A DNA stretch of 64,000 bases, taken from NCBI GenBank assembly GCA_963777775.1, contig CAVZRL010000009.1:868001-932000 (forward strand). Reading direction: 5' to 3'. Below, piece after piece: positions 49,562 to 57,079 of the stretch; the first letter of the stretch is position 1, and each line of letters begins with the position of its first letter. The notes under the pieces were generated by a model that was not told the origin of the DNA, did no database searches, and was given only the letters and a program-made list of their open reading frames with translations. The position numbers and the translations under genes are program-made. This stretch comes from WHSW01 sp963777775 (GTDB lineage: Bacteria; Actinomycetota; Thermoleophilia; Solirubrobacterales; 70-9).

Positions 49562-50062
49562 ATGAGCGTGTCGGAATACGAACTAGTGCTGATGCTCGAT
49601 CCGGAGGCGCCGGACGAGCGCCGCGATCAGATCTCCTCGGACGCGCGGACGAGGATTGAGAAGGGCGGCAGCCTGAAGGCCGAGAAGGCCTGGGGGCTGC
49701 GCAAGCTCGCCTACGAGATCGAGCAGCGCACCGAGGCCGACTACCGCTTCTTTCGCTTCGCGACCGAGAGCCCACTGCTCGGCGAGCTCGATCACAACCT
49801 GAAGATCACCGACGGGGTCCTGCGCTTCCGGATCTTCAGGGTCGAGCCGGACTCGCCGGTGATCGAGCCGCCGCCACCGGTCTCGTTGGCCAGCTCGGCC
49901 CCGAGCCGCGGCGGAGGCGGCCGGCGTGGCCCGGGGGGCCGCGGGCGCGACGATCAGCCAGATCCGGCGCCCCAGCCGCCGCCCGCCCCCACCGAGACGC
50001 CCACCGCCACCGACGGCGCCGAGTCGGAGACGGCCGCGGAGCCCTCCTCACCCCCCGAGTAA
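49562..50062 (+). CDS. rpsF: 30S ribosomal protein S6 with disordered C-terminal extension
   Basis: A 166-residue S6 begins SEYELVLMLDPEAPDERRDQ, with KAWGLRKLAYEIEQRTEADYR and ITDGVLRFRIFRVE as the conserved core (about 1-97). The usual protein ends near residue 100; here about 65 residues follow, first an RGG-type Gly/Arg stretch (SRGGGGRRGPGGRGRDD) and then a Pro/Thr/Glu tail. S6 binds S18 on the 30S platform. It heads the ssb-rpsR-rplI operon. Confidence 0.96.
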   Translation: MSVSEYELVLMLDPEAPDERRDQISSDARTRIEKGGSLKAEKAWGLRKLAYEIEQRTEADYRFFRFATESPLLGELDHNLKITDGVLRFRIFRVEPDSPVIEPPPPVSLASSAPSRGGGGRRGPGGRGRDDQPDPAPQPPPAPTETPTATDGAESETAAEPSSPPE

Positions 50063-50119
50063 ACCCGCAGCTTCCGCCTTCGGGGTCGTCGGGGGGCGAG
50101 AACGCGCCGCCGCCGGTCT

Positions 50120-50125
50120 TAGACT
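50120..50125 (+). promoter_or_regulatory. -10 box and leader of ssb
   Basis: TAGACT lies 35 bases before the ssb GTG start. The leader would carry the strong ribosome site AGAGAGGTAGAGAG. This would allow ssb transcription independent of rpsF. Confidence 0.45.
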
Positions 50126-50160
50126 CGTACCGACAAGCGATCGAGAGAGGTAGAGAGCAA

Positions 50161-50625
50161 GTGGCAGCTTCGAACGTGAACGTGGTCGTGATCACTGGGA
50201 ACCTGACCCGTGACCCCGAGCTGCGGAGCACCGGCAGCGGAATGAGCGTCTGCGACATGCGCGTGGCGGTCAACTCGCGCCGCAAGGACCCGAGCGGCAA
50301 CTGGATCGACAAGCCGAACTACTTCGACGTCACCGTCTTCGGGGCCCAGGGCGAGAACTGCTCGACCTACCTGTCGAAGGGGCGTCCGGTCGCGGTCGAA
50401 GGCCGGCTCGACTGGCGCGAGTGGGAGGCCAAGGACGGCTCGGGCAAGCGCCAGGCGGTCTCGATCATCGCCAACTCGGTGCAGTTCCTGGGCAGCCGGG
50501 ACGGCGGCGGCGAGTCGAACGGCGGCCGCTTCGAGGCCCAGTCGGACGTTCCCGCCGACACCTCCGACTTCGACAGCGCCGAGCCGGCGGCGGTCGGCGC
50601 CTCGGACGACGACATCCCGTTCTAG
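50161..50625 (+). CDS. ssb: Single-stranded DNA-binding protein
   Basis: This 154-residue protein has the OB fold: NVVVITGNLTRDPELRSTGSG, PNYFDVTVFGAQGENCSTYL, KGRPVAVEGRLDWREWEAKD. A short Gly/Ser linker leads to the acidic tip DDDIPF that recruits partner proteins. Start GTG with the purine-rich site AGAGAGGTAGAGAGCAA. It sits between rpsF and rpsR as in most bacteria. Confidence 0.97.
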   Translation: MAASNVNVVVITGNLTRDPELRSTGSGMSVCDMRVAVNSRRKDPSGNWIDKPNYFDVTVFGAQGENCSTYLSKGRPVAVEGRLDWREWEAKDGSGKRQAVSIIANSVQFLGSRDGGGESNGGRFEAQSDVPADTSDFDSAEPAAVGASDDDIPF

Positions 50626-50681
50626 GTCGAATCCATCCTTTGAGCCCCGCGTCATCTCGGGCGCGGCTATCATTGCCGGCT

Positions 50682-50706
50682 CGCGCCGCCGGTAGCGGCG
50701 CGTTTT
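50682..50706 (+). terminator. Intrinsic-terminator-like hairpin between ssb and rpsR
   Basis: CGCGCCGC (50682-50689) pairs perfectly with GCGGCGCG (50695-50702) around the loop CGGTA and is followed by TTTT (50703-50706). The T-run is short, so it may attenuate rather than stop the transcript. Its place inside a conserved ribosomal operon suggests a control point for rpsR-rplI. Confidence 0.55.
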
Positions 50707-50746
50707 CGCGTATGACCGAGCCTGCAAGCGAGATCGAGACCGGCTG

Positions 50747-51025
50747 ATGGCGCGCAAGCAGCGTGCCCAGCCCCAGCAGGCCGCCCCCGGAGGACGCCGG
50801 CGCGGCCGTCTCAGCGACCGGTTTCGGCCCCGCAAGTACACCCGGATCAACGTCGAGAACATCGACTACAAGGACCTCTCGACCCTACGTCGCTTCATCT
50901 CGGACCGCGGCAAGGTCCGCTCGCGCCGGGTGACCGGGCTCTCCCGCCGTCACCAGCAGCAGCTCGGGCTGGCGGTGCGGCGCGCCCGTGAGCTGGCGCT
51001 GCTGCCGTACGTCGGCGAGCGGTAG
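50747..51025 (+). CDS. rpsR: 30S ribosomal protein S18
   Basis: A 92-residue basic protein has the S18 core CNFCxx-less form starting RLSDRFRPRKYTRINVENIDYKDLSTLRRFISDRGKV (adjoining motif pieces) and ending RRHQQQLGLAVRRARELALLPYV. It lacks the N-terminal zinc cysteines of some S18 proteins and has an extra Gln/Pro/Gly/Arg-rich leader of about 20 residues. It pairs with S6 on the 30S subunit. The spacing to rplI is six bases. Confidence 0.96.
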   Translation: MARKQRAQPQQAAPGGRRRGRLSDRFRPRKYTRINVENIDYKDLSTLRRFISDRGKVRSRRVTGLSRRHQQQLGLAVRRARELALLPYVGER

Positions 51026-51031
51026 ACGGCG

Positions 51032-51484
51032 ATGGCGCAGGCGATCCTGCTCAAGGACGTCGCGAGCCTCGGCTCGGCCGGCGATGCGGTCGATGTCTCG
51101 CCGGGCTATCTGCGCAACTTCCTCGTTCCCCGCCGGCTCGCCCAGCCGGCCACCGACGCCTCGCTGCGCGAGGCCCAGCGGCGCCGCGAGGTCGCCGAGC
51201 GGGCCGCCCGCGAGGCCGCCGAGCGTGCCGAGGAGACCGCCGCGCTGCTCTCGAAGACGGTGCTCACGATCCAGCACCGCGCGGGCGAGGACGGCAAGCT
51301 CTACGGGTCGGTCACCAACGCGGAGATCGCCGAGGCGATCGCAACCGCACGGGGGTTGAAGATCGACCGCAAGAAGATCCGCCTCGACGACCCGATCCGC
51401 GAGGTCGGCACATACATGGTTGAGGTCGAGCTCTCCGGCGGCGCCGTCGCCCGGGTGAAGACGATCGTCGCCGAGGCCAAGTAG
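51032..51484 (+). CDS. rplI: 50S ribosomal protein L9
   Basis: This 150-residue protein has the N-terminal L9 motif QAILLKDVASLGSAGDAVDV, then GYLRNFLVPR, the long connecting helix rich in Arg/Ala/Glu and a C-terminal domain with EDGKLYGSVTNAEIAEAI and KIRLDDPIREVGTYMVEVEL. It binds 23S rRNA near the L1 stalk. Last gene of the S6-SSB-S18-L9 operon; dnaB follows after an inserted convergent hydrolase gene. Confidence 0.97.
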   Translation: MAQAILLKDVASLGSAGDAVDVSPGYLRNFLVPRRLAQPATDASLREAQRRREVAERAAREAAERAEETAALLSKTVLTIQHRAGEDGKLYGSVTNAEIAEAIATARGLKIDRKKIRLDDPIREVGTYMVEVELSGGAVARVKTIVAEAK

Positions 51485-51497
51485 GCACCCGGCGCCC

Positions 51498-52106
51498 TTA
51501 GCCGATCACGGTCGGCAGCCATGCGGCGACCGCGGCCCCGACCCCCTCGAGGTCTGCCTTGAGGCCGTGGTTGCCCGCCACCACCGCGATCTCCCGGCCC
51601 GGCCCGCCCGCCGGCATCCCGAACGGGTCGGATCGTCCCTGGACGACGAGCGTCGGGACCTCGACCGCGTCGAGCTCGGGCTGGCGGGACTTGTCGGGAT
51701 CGTCGGCGCGTCCCGGCGGATGAAGCGGAAAGGCGAGGCAGAGGACCGCGGTGGCGCCCGTTTGCGCCGCCGTCCGACAGGCCACGCGGGCTCCGAGCGA
51801 GCGACCGCCCGCGATCAGCGCCTCCCGCGCCAGTCCGCGTCCGCGCAACTCCTCGATCACGGTCGTCCAAGCGGCGTCGAGCTGGCGTGCCGGGGCCGGT
51901 GACCGGCGTCCGGCCACCAGGTAGGGCTGCTCGACCAGCGCCACCGAGAGCCCTGCGTCGCGGGCGGCCGCCGCCGCCGTGGTCAGGTCGGGAGCCTCGA
52001 TCCCTCCGCCGGCGCCGTGGCCGAGCACCACTGCCCGGCCCGGATCGGAGGCGTCGAGGACGACCCGCGCCTGCCCGTGCGCGGTCTCGACCTCGAACTG
52101 GTCCAT
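51498..52106 (-). CDS. Alpha/beta hydrolase (KANL3/Tex30-like, dienelactone hydrolase superfamily)
   Basis: A 202-residue hydrolase has LGHGAGGGIEAPDL for the oxyanion side, the nucleophile elbow GGRSLGARVACRTA, VLCLAFPLHPPGR, VPTLVVQGRSDPFG with the acid Asp, and the catalytic His in VAGNHGLK. This pattern is that of small KANL3/Tex30-like hydrolases of unknown substrate. The start is placed at ATG 52106 (MDQFEVE), because upstream sequence is not conserved-looking. The gene interrupts the ribosomal-operon-dnaB run on the other strand. Confidence 0.83.
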   Translation of the reverse strand: MDQFEVETAHGQARVVLDASDPGRAVVLGHGAGGGIEAPDLTTAAAAARDAGLSVALVEQPYLVAGRRSPAPARQLDAAWTTVIEELRGRGLAREALIAGGRSLGARVACRTAAQTGATAVLCLAFPLHPPGRADDPDKSRQPELDAVEVPTLVVQGRSDPFGMPAGGPGREIAVVAGNHGLKADLEGVGAAVAAWLPTVIG

Positions 52107-52255
52107 GGCGCCGAACGATACGCGGCCCGTATCGGATCTCTTACTCCCCACTTAGCGGGAACCGGTCCGGCGCGCCCCGCGCCGCTGTGTTTTTCTGACG
52201 GCGGGGTCACCGAGGGGGCGATTGCCGCCGCCGCCGGCCCTCTAATTAGGAGCTG

Positions 52256-53716
52256 ATGGAAGCCGCGACCGCGCACGTCCCGCCCCAGAACCTCGAGGCC
52301 GAGGAGTCGGTGCTCGGCGCCCTGATGGTCTCCGAGGGGGCGATGAACCCGGTCATCCTCGACGTCCGGCTCGCGGACGAGGACTTCTACCGCGAGCGCC
52401 ACCGGCTCGTCTTCCGCGCGATCAAGCGCCTCTACGAGCGCGGCGAACCGGTCGACGCGCTGACCGTCTCGGAGCTGCTCAAGCAGCAGGGTGAGCTCGA
52501 GCAGGCGGGCGGGCAGGACGGGGTCTCCCAGCTCGCCTCGACCGTCCCGGTGCCGGGCAACGCCCGCCACTACGCCCGGATCGTGCAGCAGAACTCGCTC
52601 CTGCGCCGGCTGCTGAACGCCTCGCAGTCAATCCAGAAATCCGTTCACGACCGCGAGGGCGAGCCGCAGGAGCTCGCCGAGCGGGCCGAGCGACTGCTCT
52701 TCAACGTCGCCCACGAGGAGCAGGTCGAGGACTTCCACGTGCTCAAGGACATCCTCTCGCGCGAGGTTGACCGGCTCGAGGAGCTGGCGACCGGCAACGC
52801 GTCGGTAACCGGCACCCCGTCAGGGTTCAGCGAGCTCGACGCGATCACCGGCGGCTTTCAGCCCGGCAACCTGATCATCCTCGCCGCCCGGCCTGGGATG
52901 GGCAAGTCGGGCCTGGTCGCGAACATCGCCGAGCACGTCGCAGTCAAGGAGGGCAAGCCGGTCGCCTTCTTCTCGCTCGAGATGTCGGACGCCGAGTTGG
53001 CCCAGCGCCTGATCGCAAAGCGGGCCCGGATCCCGAGCGACAAGCTGCGCAAGGGCCAGGTCGGAGAGCGCGACTGGGCCAAGGTGCTCAAGGTCTGCAA
53101 CGAGATCGAGACCGCGCCGCTGTGGATCGACGAGTCGTCGGACCTCGGGATGCTCGACCTGCGAGCGAAGGCGCGACGCCTGCACGCGCAGGAGCGCAGT
53201 GCCGGCAACGGCGGCCTGGCGCTGATCGTGATCGACTACATCCAGCTCATGCGTGCCGAGGACCACCGCGCCAGCCGGGTCGAGCAGGTGGGCCAGATGA
53301 GCCGGGGGTTGAAGATCCTCGCCCGCGAGCTGAAGGTGCCCGTGATCGCCCTCTCGCAGCTCTCGCGCGCCCCCGAGCAGCGCACCGGGCGCGACAAGCG
53401 GCCGATCCTCTCCGACCTGCGCGAGTCGGGCAACCTCGAGCAGGACGCCGACCTGGTCGGGTTCATCTACCGCGAGGACTACTACCGCAACTTCGGCGAC
53501 GACGAGGTCGATCCGGCCGAGAAGGAGGAGCTGAAGGGGATCGCCGAGCTGATCGTGCGCAAGAACCGCAACGGCCCGATCGACACCGTGAGGCTCGTGT
53601 TCCAGGAGAAGTTCGCCTCCTTCGCCGATCTCTCCCACCACGACCGCGGCCTGATGGCGACCGCGGCGCCGGCCGAGGCCGACGATTCCCCGCTGATCGA
53701 TATCGGCGACGGTTGA
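52256..53716 (+). CDS. dnaB: Replicative DNA helicase
   Basis: This 486-residue hexameric helicase has an N-terminal domain (PPQNLEAEESVLGALM), a linker helix and a RecA-like domain with Walker A ARPGMGKS (211-218; Ser in place of the usual Thr), FFSLEMSDAELAQRL, Walker B IVIDYIQLM and the arginine finger/DnaB motifs SQLSRAPEQRTG and DLRESGNLEQDADLV. No intein is present. The ATG has a TAGGAG ribosome site. Its stop overlaps the TTG of the DnaC-type gene. Confidence 0.97.
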   Translation: MEAATAHVPPQNLEAEESVLGALMVSEGAMNPVILDVRLADEDFYRERHRLVFRAIKRLYERGEPVDALTVSELLKQQGELEQAGGQDGVSQLASTVPVPGNARHYARIVQQNSLLRRLLNASQSIQKSVHDREGEPQELAERAERLLFNVAHEEQVEDFHVLKDILSREVDRLEELATGNASVTGTPSGFSELDAITGGFQPGNLIILAARPGMGKSGLVANIAEHVAVKEGKPVAFFSLEMSDAELAQRLIAKRARIPSDKLRKGQVGERDWAKVLKVCNEIETAPLWIDESSDLGMLDLRAKARRLHAQERSAGNGGLALIVIDYIQLMRAEDHRASRVEQVGQMSRGLKILARELKVPVIALSQLSRAPEQRTGRDKRPILSDLRESGNLEQDADLVGFIYREDYYRNFGDDEVDPAEKEELKGIAELIVRKNRNGPIDTVRLVFQEKFASFADLSHHDRGLMATAAPAEADDSPLIDIGDG

Positions 53717-54441
53717 CCGGCCAGGTCGAAAGGCTGCAGCCGGCGTGCCCGCTCGGGGCTTGCGACGGAAGCGGGTGGATCATCGACCCCGAGAACGTCG
53801 CCCGCCCGTGCGACTGTCGGGCCCGCCGCATCCAGCAGGCGCGGACGCGGGGAGTGCGCGCGACCCTGCCCCGCAAGTACGAGGGCGTCAGCTTCGACCG
53901 CCCGCCGATCTCCGAGATGGAGCGCGATCCGAGATCGCGCGCGGTCGTCGTCCACGTGCGCGAGTTCGTCGCCGACCTCGACGCGATGCTCGCGGGCGGG
54001 CGTGGCCTGTGGCTGATGGGTGACGTCGGGACCGGCAAGACGACGCTCGCGATGCTCGTCTCGAAGCTCGCGATGCAGGCCGGGCACTCGGCGGCGGTCT
54101 ACTCGCTGCCCAAGCTCCTGACCCGGATCTGGAAGACCTACGATCTCGGCGCCGGCGACCTCTCCTACTCGGAGTTCTTTCGGCGACTGACCTTGGTCGA
54201 CCTGCTCCACATCGACGATCTCGGGGCGACCAAGCAGAACGACTGGGTCCTGGAGCAGCTCTTCTCGATTGTCGACGAGCGCTACAGCACCCAGCGCTCG
54301 ATGGTCGTCACGACCGACCTCGAGCCCGATGCGCTCGAGGAGCAGGTCGGCCGGCGGACCGTCTCGCGCCTGGTCGAGATCTGCGGCGACCCGCTGCCGC
54401 TGTTCGGGGACGACAAGCGATATCGCCTCGCCCCGTCGTGA
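53713..54441 (+). CDS. DnaC/DnaI-type AAA+ helicase-loader-like ATPase
   Basis: A 242-residue protein has a Cys-rich N-terminus (CPLGACDGSGW and PCDCR, a zinc-ribbon-like pattern as in DnaI relatives), then an AAA+ domain. Walker A GDVGTGKTT is at 103-111, Walker B LLHIDDLGATK, sensor region SMVVTTDLEPD, and the C-terminal RTVSRLVEICGDPLPLFGDDKR. It would load DnaB at forks. The TTG start overlaps the dnaB stop (TTGA), which strongly supports a partner role. Phage- or transposon-type IstB/DnaC homologues are a possible source, but the coupling suggests a resident function. Confidence 0.87.
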   Translation: MTGQVERLQPACPLGACDGSGWIIDPENVARPCDCRARRIQQARTRGVRATLPRKYEGVSFDRPPISEMERDPRSRAVVVHVREFVADLDAMLAGGRGLWLMGDVGTGKTTLAMLVSKLAMQAGHSAAVYSLPKLLTRIWKTYDLGAGDLSYSEFFRRLTLVDLLHIDDLGATKQNDWVLEQLFSIVDERYSTQRSMVVTTDLEPDALEEQVGRRTVSRLVEICGDPLPLFGDDKRYRLAPS

Positions 54442-54444
54442 CTT

Positions 54445-54450
54445 CATAAT
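54445..54450 (+). promoter_or_regulatory. -10 box of purA
   Basis: CATAAT lies 11 bases before the purA ATG, predicting a leader of about five bases. Confidence 0.4.
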
Positions 54451-54461
54451 CCCTCCCCGCG

Positions 54462-55769
54462 ATGCCGGGCAAGGTGATCATCGGGACCCAATGGGGCGAC
54501 GAGGGCAAGGGCAAGGTCGTCGACCTGCTTGCCGAGGACGCCGCGATGGTGGTCCGGTTTCAGGGCGGCAACAACGCCGGGCACACGATCGTCCGTGACG
54601 ACGAGGTGTTCAAGTTCCACCTGATCCCGTCCGGGATCCTGTACCCGGGGAAGATCTGCGTGATCGGCAACGGCGTCGTCGTCGACCCTTCGGTGCTGAT
54701 CGACGAGCTCGAGGGCCTGCGCAGGCGCGGGGTCGACGTCGCCGGCCTGCGGATCTCGGCCAACGCGCACCTGATCATGCCCTACCACGTGATGCTCGAC
54801 ACGGTCGGCGAGGCAAAGCTCGGCAAGCTCGAGATCGGCACCACCAGGCGCGGGATTGGCCCCTGCTACGCCGACAAGTCCGCACGCCTCGGGGTCCGGG
54901 TCCAGGACCTGCTCGACCCGAAGATCCTGCGCAAGAAGATCATGGCGGCGCTGGAGCCAAAGCAGCAGGCGCTGCGGCCGTTCGCCCGCGACCCGAAGCT
55001 CGACCTGCATGCGATGACCGAGGAGTACCTGCGCTACGGGCACCGCCTCGAACCGCACATCGCCGACACCTCGCGGCTCTGCTGGGAGGTGCTGGACTCG
55101 GGACGGTCGGTGATCTTCGAGGGCGCCCAGGCGACGATGCTCGATCTCGACCACGGCACCTATCCGTTCGTGACCTCGTCGAACCCGATCGCCGGCGCCG
55201 CCTGTGTCGGGGCCGGTGTCGGCCCGACCGACATCGCCGAGGTCTGGGGGGTGTGCAAGGCCTATACGACCCGGGTCGGCGCCGGGCCCTTCCCGACCGA
55301 GCTCGACGACGAGGTCGGGATCCACCTGCGCGACCGCGGGCACGAGTTCGGGACCACGACCGGACGTGAGCGGCGCTGCGGCTGGCTCGACCTGGTGGCG
55401 CTTCGCTACGCGACCCGCCTCAACCGGCTCTCGGCGCTCGCGATCACCAAGCTCGACGTCCTCTCCGGCCTCGACCCCCTGCGGGTGGCGACCCGCTACA
55501 GGGGCAGCGAGGGCGCGGTGTTCGACGAGTTCCCATATCACCAGTCGATCCTGCACTCGGCGGTCGCCGACTACGAGCAGCTCCCGGGCTGGGAGGACGA
55601 GATCTCGACCGCGCGCAGCGAGTCCGACCTGCCGCGCGAGGCGCGTGAGTACCTGGCGGCGATCTCCGACTACGCCGGGGTCCCGATCAAGCTGGTCGGC
55701 GTCGGTCCGGGCCGCGATCAGGTGATCCGGATCGGCGAACCGGCGCTCGAAGTCGCCGCGGGAGGATAG
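54462..55769 (+). CDS. purA: Adenylosuccinate synthetase
   Basis: This 435-residue enzyme makes adenylosuccinate from IMP, aspartate and GTP. Motifs are IGTQWGDEGKGKVVD, RFQGGNNAGHT, RRGIGPCYADK, FEGAQATMLDLDHGTYPFVTSS, GPFPTEL, TTTGRERRCGWLD and ITKLDVLSGL. The length is normal. It starts 20 bases after the DnaC-type gene and has its own -10-like box. Confidence 0.97.
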   Translation: MPGKVIIGTQWGDEGKGKVVDLLAEDAAMVVRFQGGNNAGHTIVRDDEVFKFHLIPSGILYPGKICVIGNGVVVDPSVLIDELEGLRRRGVDVAGLRISANAHLIMPYHVMLDTVGEAKLGKLEIGTTRRGIGPCYADKSARLGVRVQDLLDPKILRKKIMAALEPKQQALRPFARDPKLDLHAMTEEYLRYGHRLEPHIADTSRLCWEVLDSGRSVIFEGAQATMLDLDHGTYPFVTSSNPIAGAACVGAGVGPTDIAEVWGVCKAYTTRVGAGPFPTELDDEVGIHLRDRGHEFGTTTGRERRCGWLDLVALRYATRLNRLSALAITKLDVLSGLDPLRVATRYRGSEGAVFDEFPYHQSILHSAVADYEQLPGWEDEISTARSESDLPREAREYLAAISDYAGVPIKLVGVGPGRDQVIRIGEPALEVAAGG

Positions 55770-55816
55770 GCTGCCCTCGCTCGTTAGTCAGTGGGAGGAA
55801 CAACGGGGAGGAAGAC

Positions 55817-56992
55817 GTGAATCGGATCGGGGATCTGCGTTCATTGAGGCTCGGGATGTCGCTTGCGGCCGCCTGCGCGGTGCTGTTTGCGATCGGCTGT
55901 GGAGGCGATGACTCGGAAGAGCCCGAGACTCTCGATCCGCAGGCGGTGATCGAGCAGGCAAGCCCCGCCACTGCGGGCATTATCGGCGAGCAGTACGGGA
56001 TCGCGAGCGGCGGCAGCGGCGTCGTCGTCGACGCCGACCAGGGCCTGATCCTGACCAACGCGCACGTCGTCGAGGGCCTCGACAAGCTCGAGGCCAATCT
56101 CGGCGAAGACCCGGACAAGAGCCCGGCCCGGATCCGCGCGGTCGCCCCCTGCGACGACCTCGCCGTGATCGAGTGGATCACGCCTCCGGCCGAGGCAGGG
56201 GAGTTGGCGATCGCCGACCGGACCGCGGAGCGGGGCGAGCACGTGACCGCGCTCGGCTTCCCCGGCAACTTCGAGGAGTTCGGCGAGGAGAGCCTGCAGA
56301 CGACCGACGGCACGGTCTCCAACCCCGGCATCACCGCGAAGGAGATCGATCGCTCGTTCCCCACCTACCAGGAGCTGATCCAGCACACGGCGCCGATCAA
56401 CCCGGGCAACTCCGGCGGCCCGCTGGTCGACGATCACGGCGAGGTGGTCGGGATCAACACCCTAGGGGCAAGTGGGGCCGAGAACCAGCTCTACGCGATC
56501 GACTCCGCCTACGTGAACACGATCCTCCCCGACCTCGTCGCCGGCAGCGACCGGCTGCGGATGGGCTGGAACCTGAGGCCGCTGTCCTCGGTCGACGTCG
56601 CGAGCGAGTTCAAGTACTTCCTCGGCGACAAGATGCAGCAGTTCGGGATCACCGGCGCCGACCTCGAGACCTACATCGCCAACCTGGGCCTGCCCGACGG
56701 CCTCTACGTCTGGGCTACCGAGCCCGGTCTGCCCGCCGACGAGGCACTGATCGCCGCCGGCGACCTGGTCACCTCGATCGACGGCGAGTCCGTGAACTCG
56801 GTCAGCGACGTCTGCGAGATCCTGCAGTCCCAGGAAGCGGGCGCGACGGTCGAGGTGAGCGGCAACTACATTGCCTCGAGCCGCCGGCTACGCAACATCG
56901 GCGATTCCTGGACGGTGGACATGAAGCTGCCCGAGGAAGAGACCTCGCCGGCCGAGGCGACGACGACGGAGACGACGACCGAGGGCGAGTAG
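55817..56992 (+). CDS. Second HtrA-type serine protease lipoprotein
   Basis: A 391-residue lipoprotein (lipobox LFAIGC, Cys28) has a trypsin-like domain with His83 in TNAHVV, Asp114 in DDLAVIEW and Ser199 in NPGNSGGPL, and a C-terminal PDZ-like region (about 290-370; LPADEALIAAGDLVTSIDG). Unlike the protease at 42488 it has a long insertion between the protease and PDZ parts, with KYFLGDKMQQFGI, and a Thr/Glu tail. The start is GTG with a GGGGAGGAAG ribosome site. It probably acts on the outer membrane surface in stress protection. Confidence 0.9.
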   Translation: MNRIGDLRSLRLGMSLAAACAVLFAIGCGGDDSEEPETLDPQAVIEQASPATAGIIGEQYGIASGGSGVVVDADQGLILTNAHVVEGLDKLEANLGEDPDKSPARIRAVAPCDDLAVIEWITPPAEAGELAIADRTAERGEHVTALGFPGNFEEFGEESLQTTDGTVSNPGITAKEIDRSFPTYQELIQHTAPINPGNSGGPLVDDHGEVVGINTLGASGAENQLYAIDSAYVNTILPDLVAGSDRLRMGWNLRPLSSVDVASEFKYFLGDKMQQFGITGADLETYIANLGLPDGLYVWATEPGLPADEALIAAGDLVTSIDGESVNSVSDVCEILQSQEAGATVEVSGNYIASSRRLRNIGDSWTVDMKLPEEETSPAEATTTETTTEGE

Positions 56993-57064
56993 GTCCACAC
57001 GCCGACCGGGCGGCATTGGTCCGCCGCCCGGCGGCACTCCGGCGCAGGCGCCGGATCCGCCCAA

Positions 57065-57070
57065 TATCCT
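57065..57070 (+). promoter_or_regulatory. -10 box of the biotin carboxylase gene
   Basis: TATCCT lies nine bases before the ATG at 57080, consistent with a leaderless transcript. Confidence 0.45.
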
Positions 57071-57079
57071 CCCGCGCCT

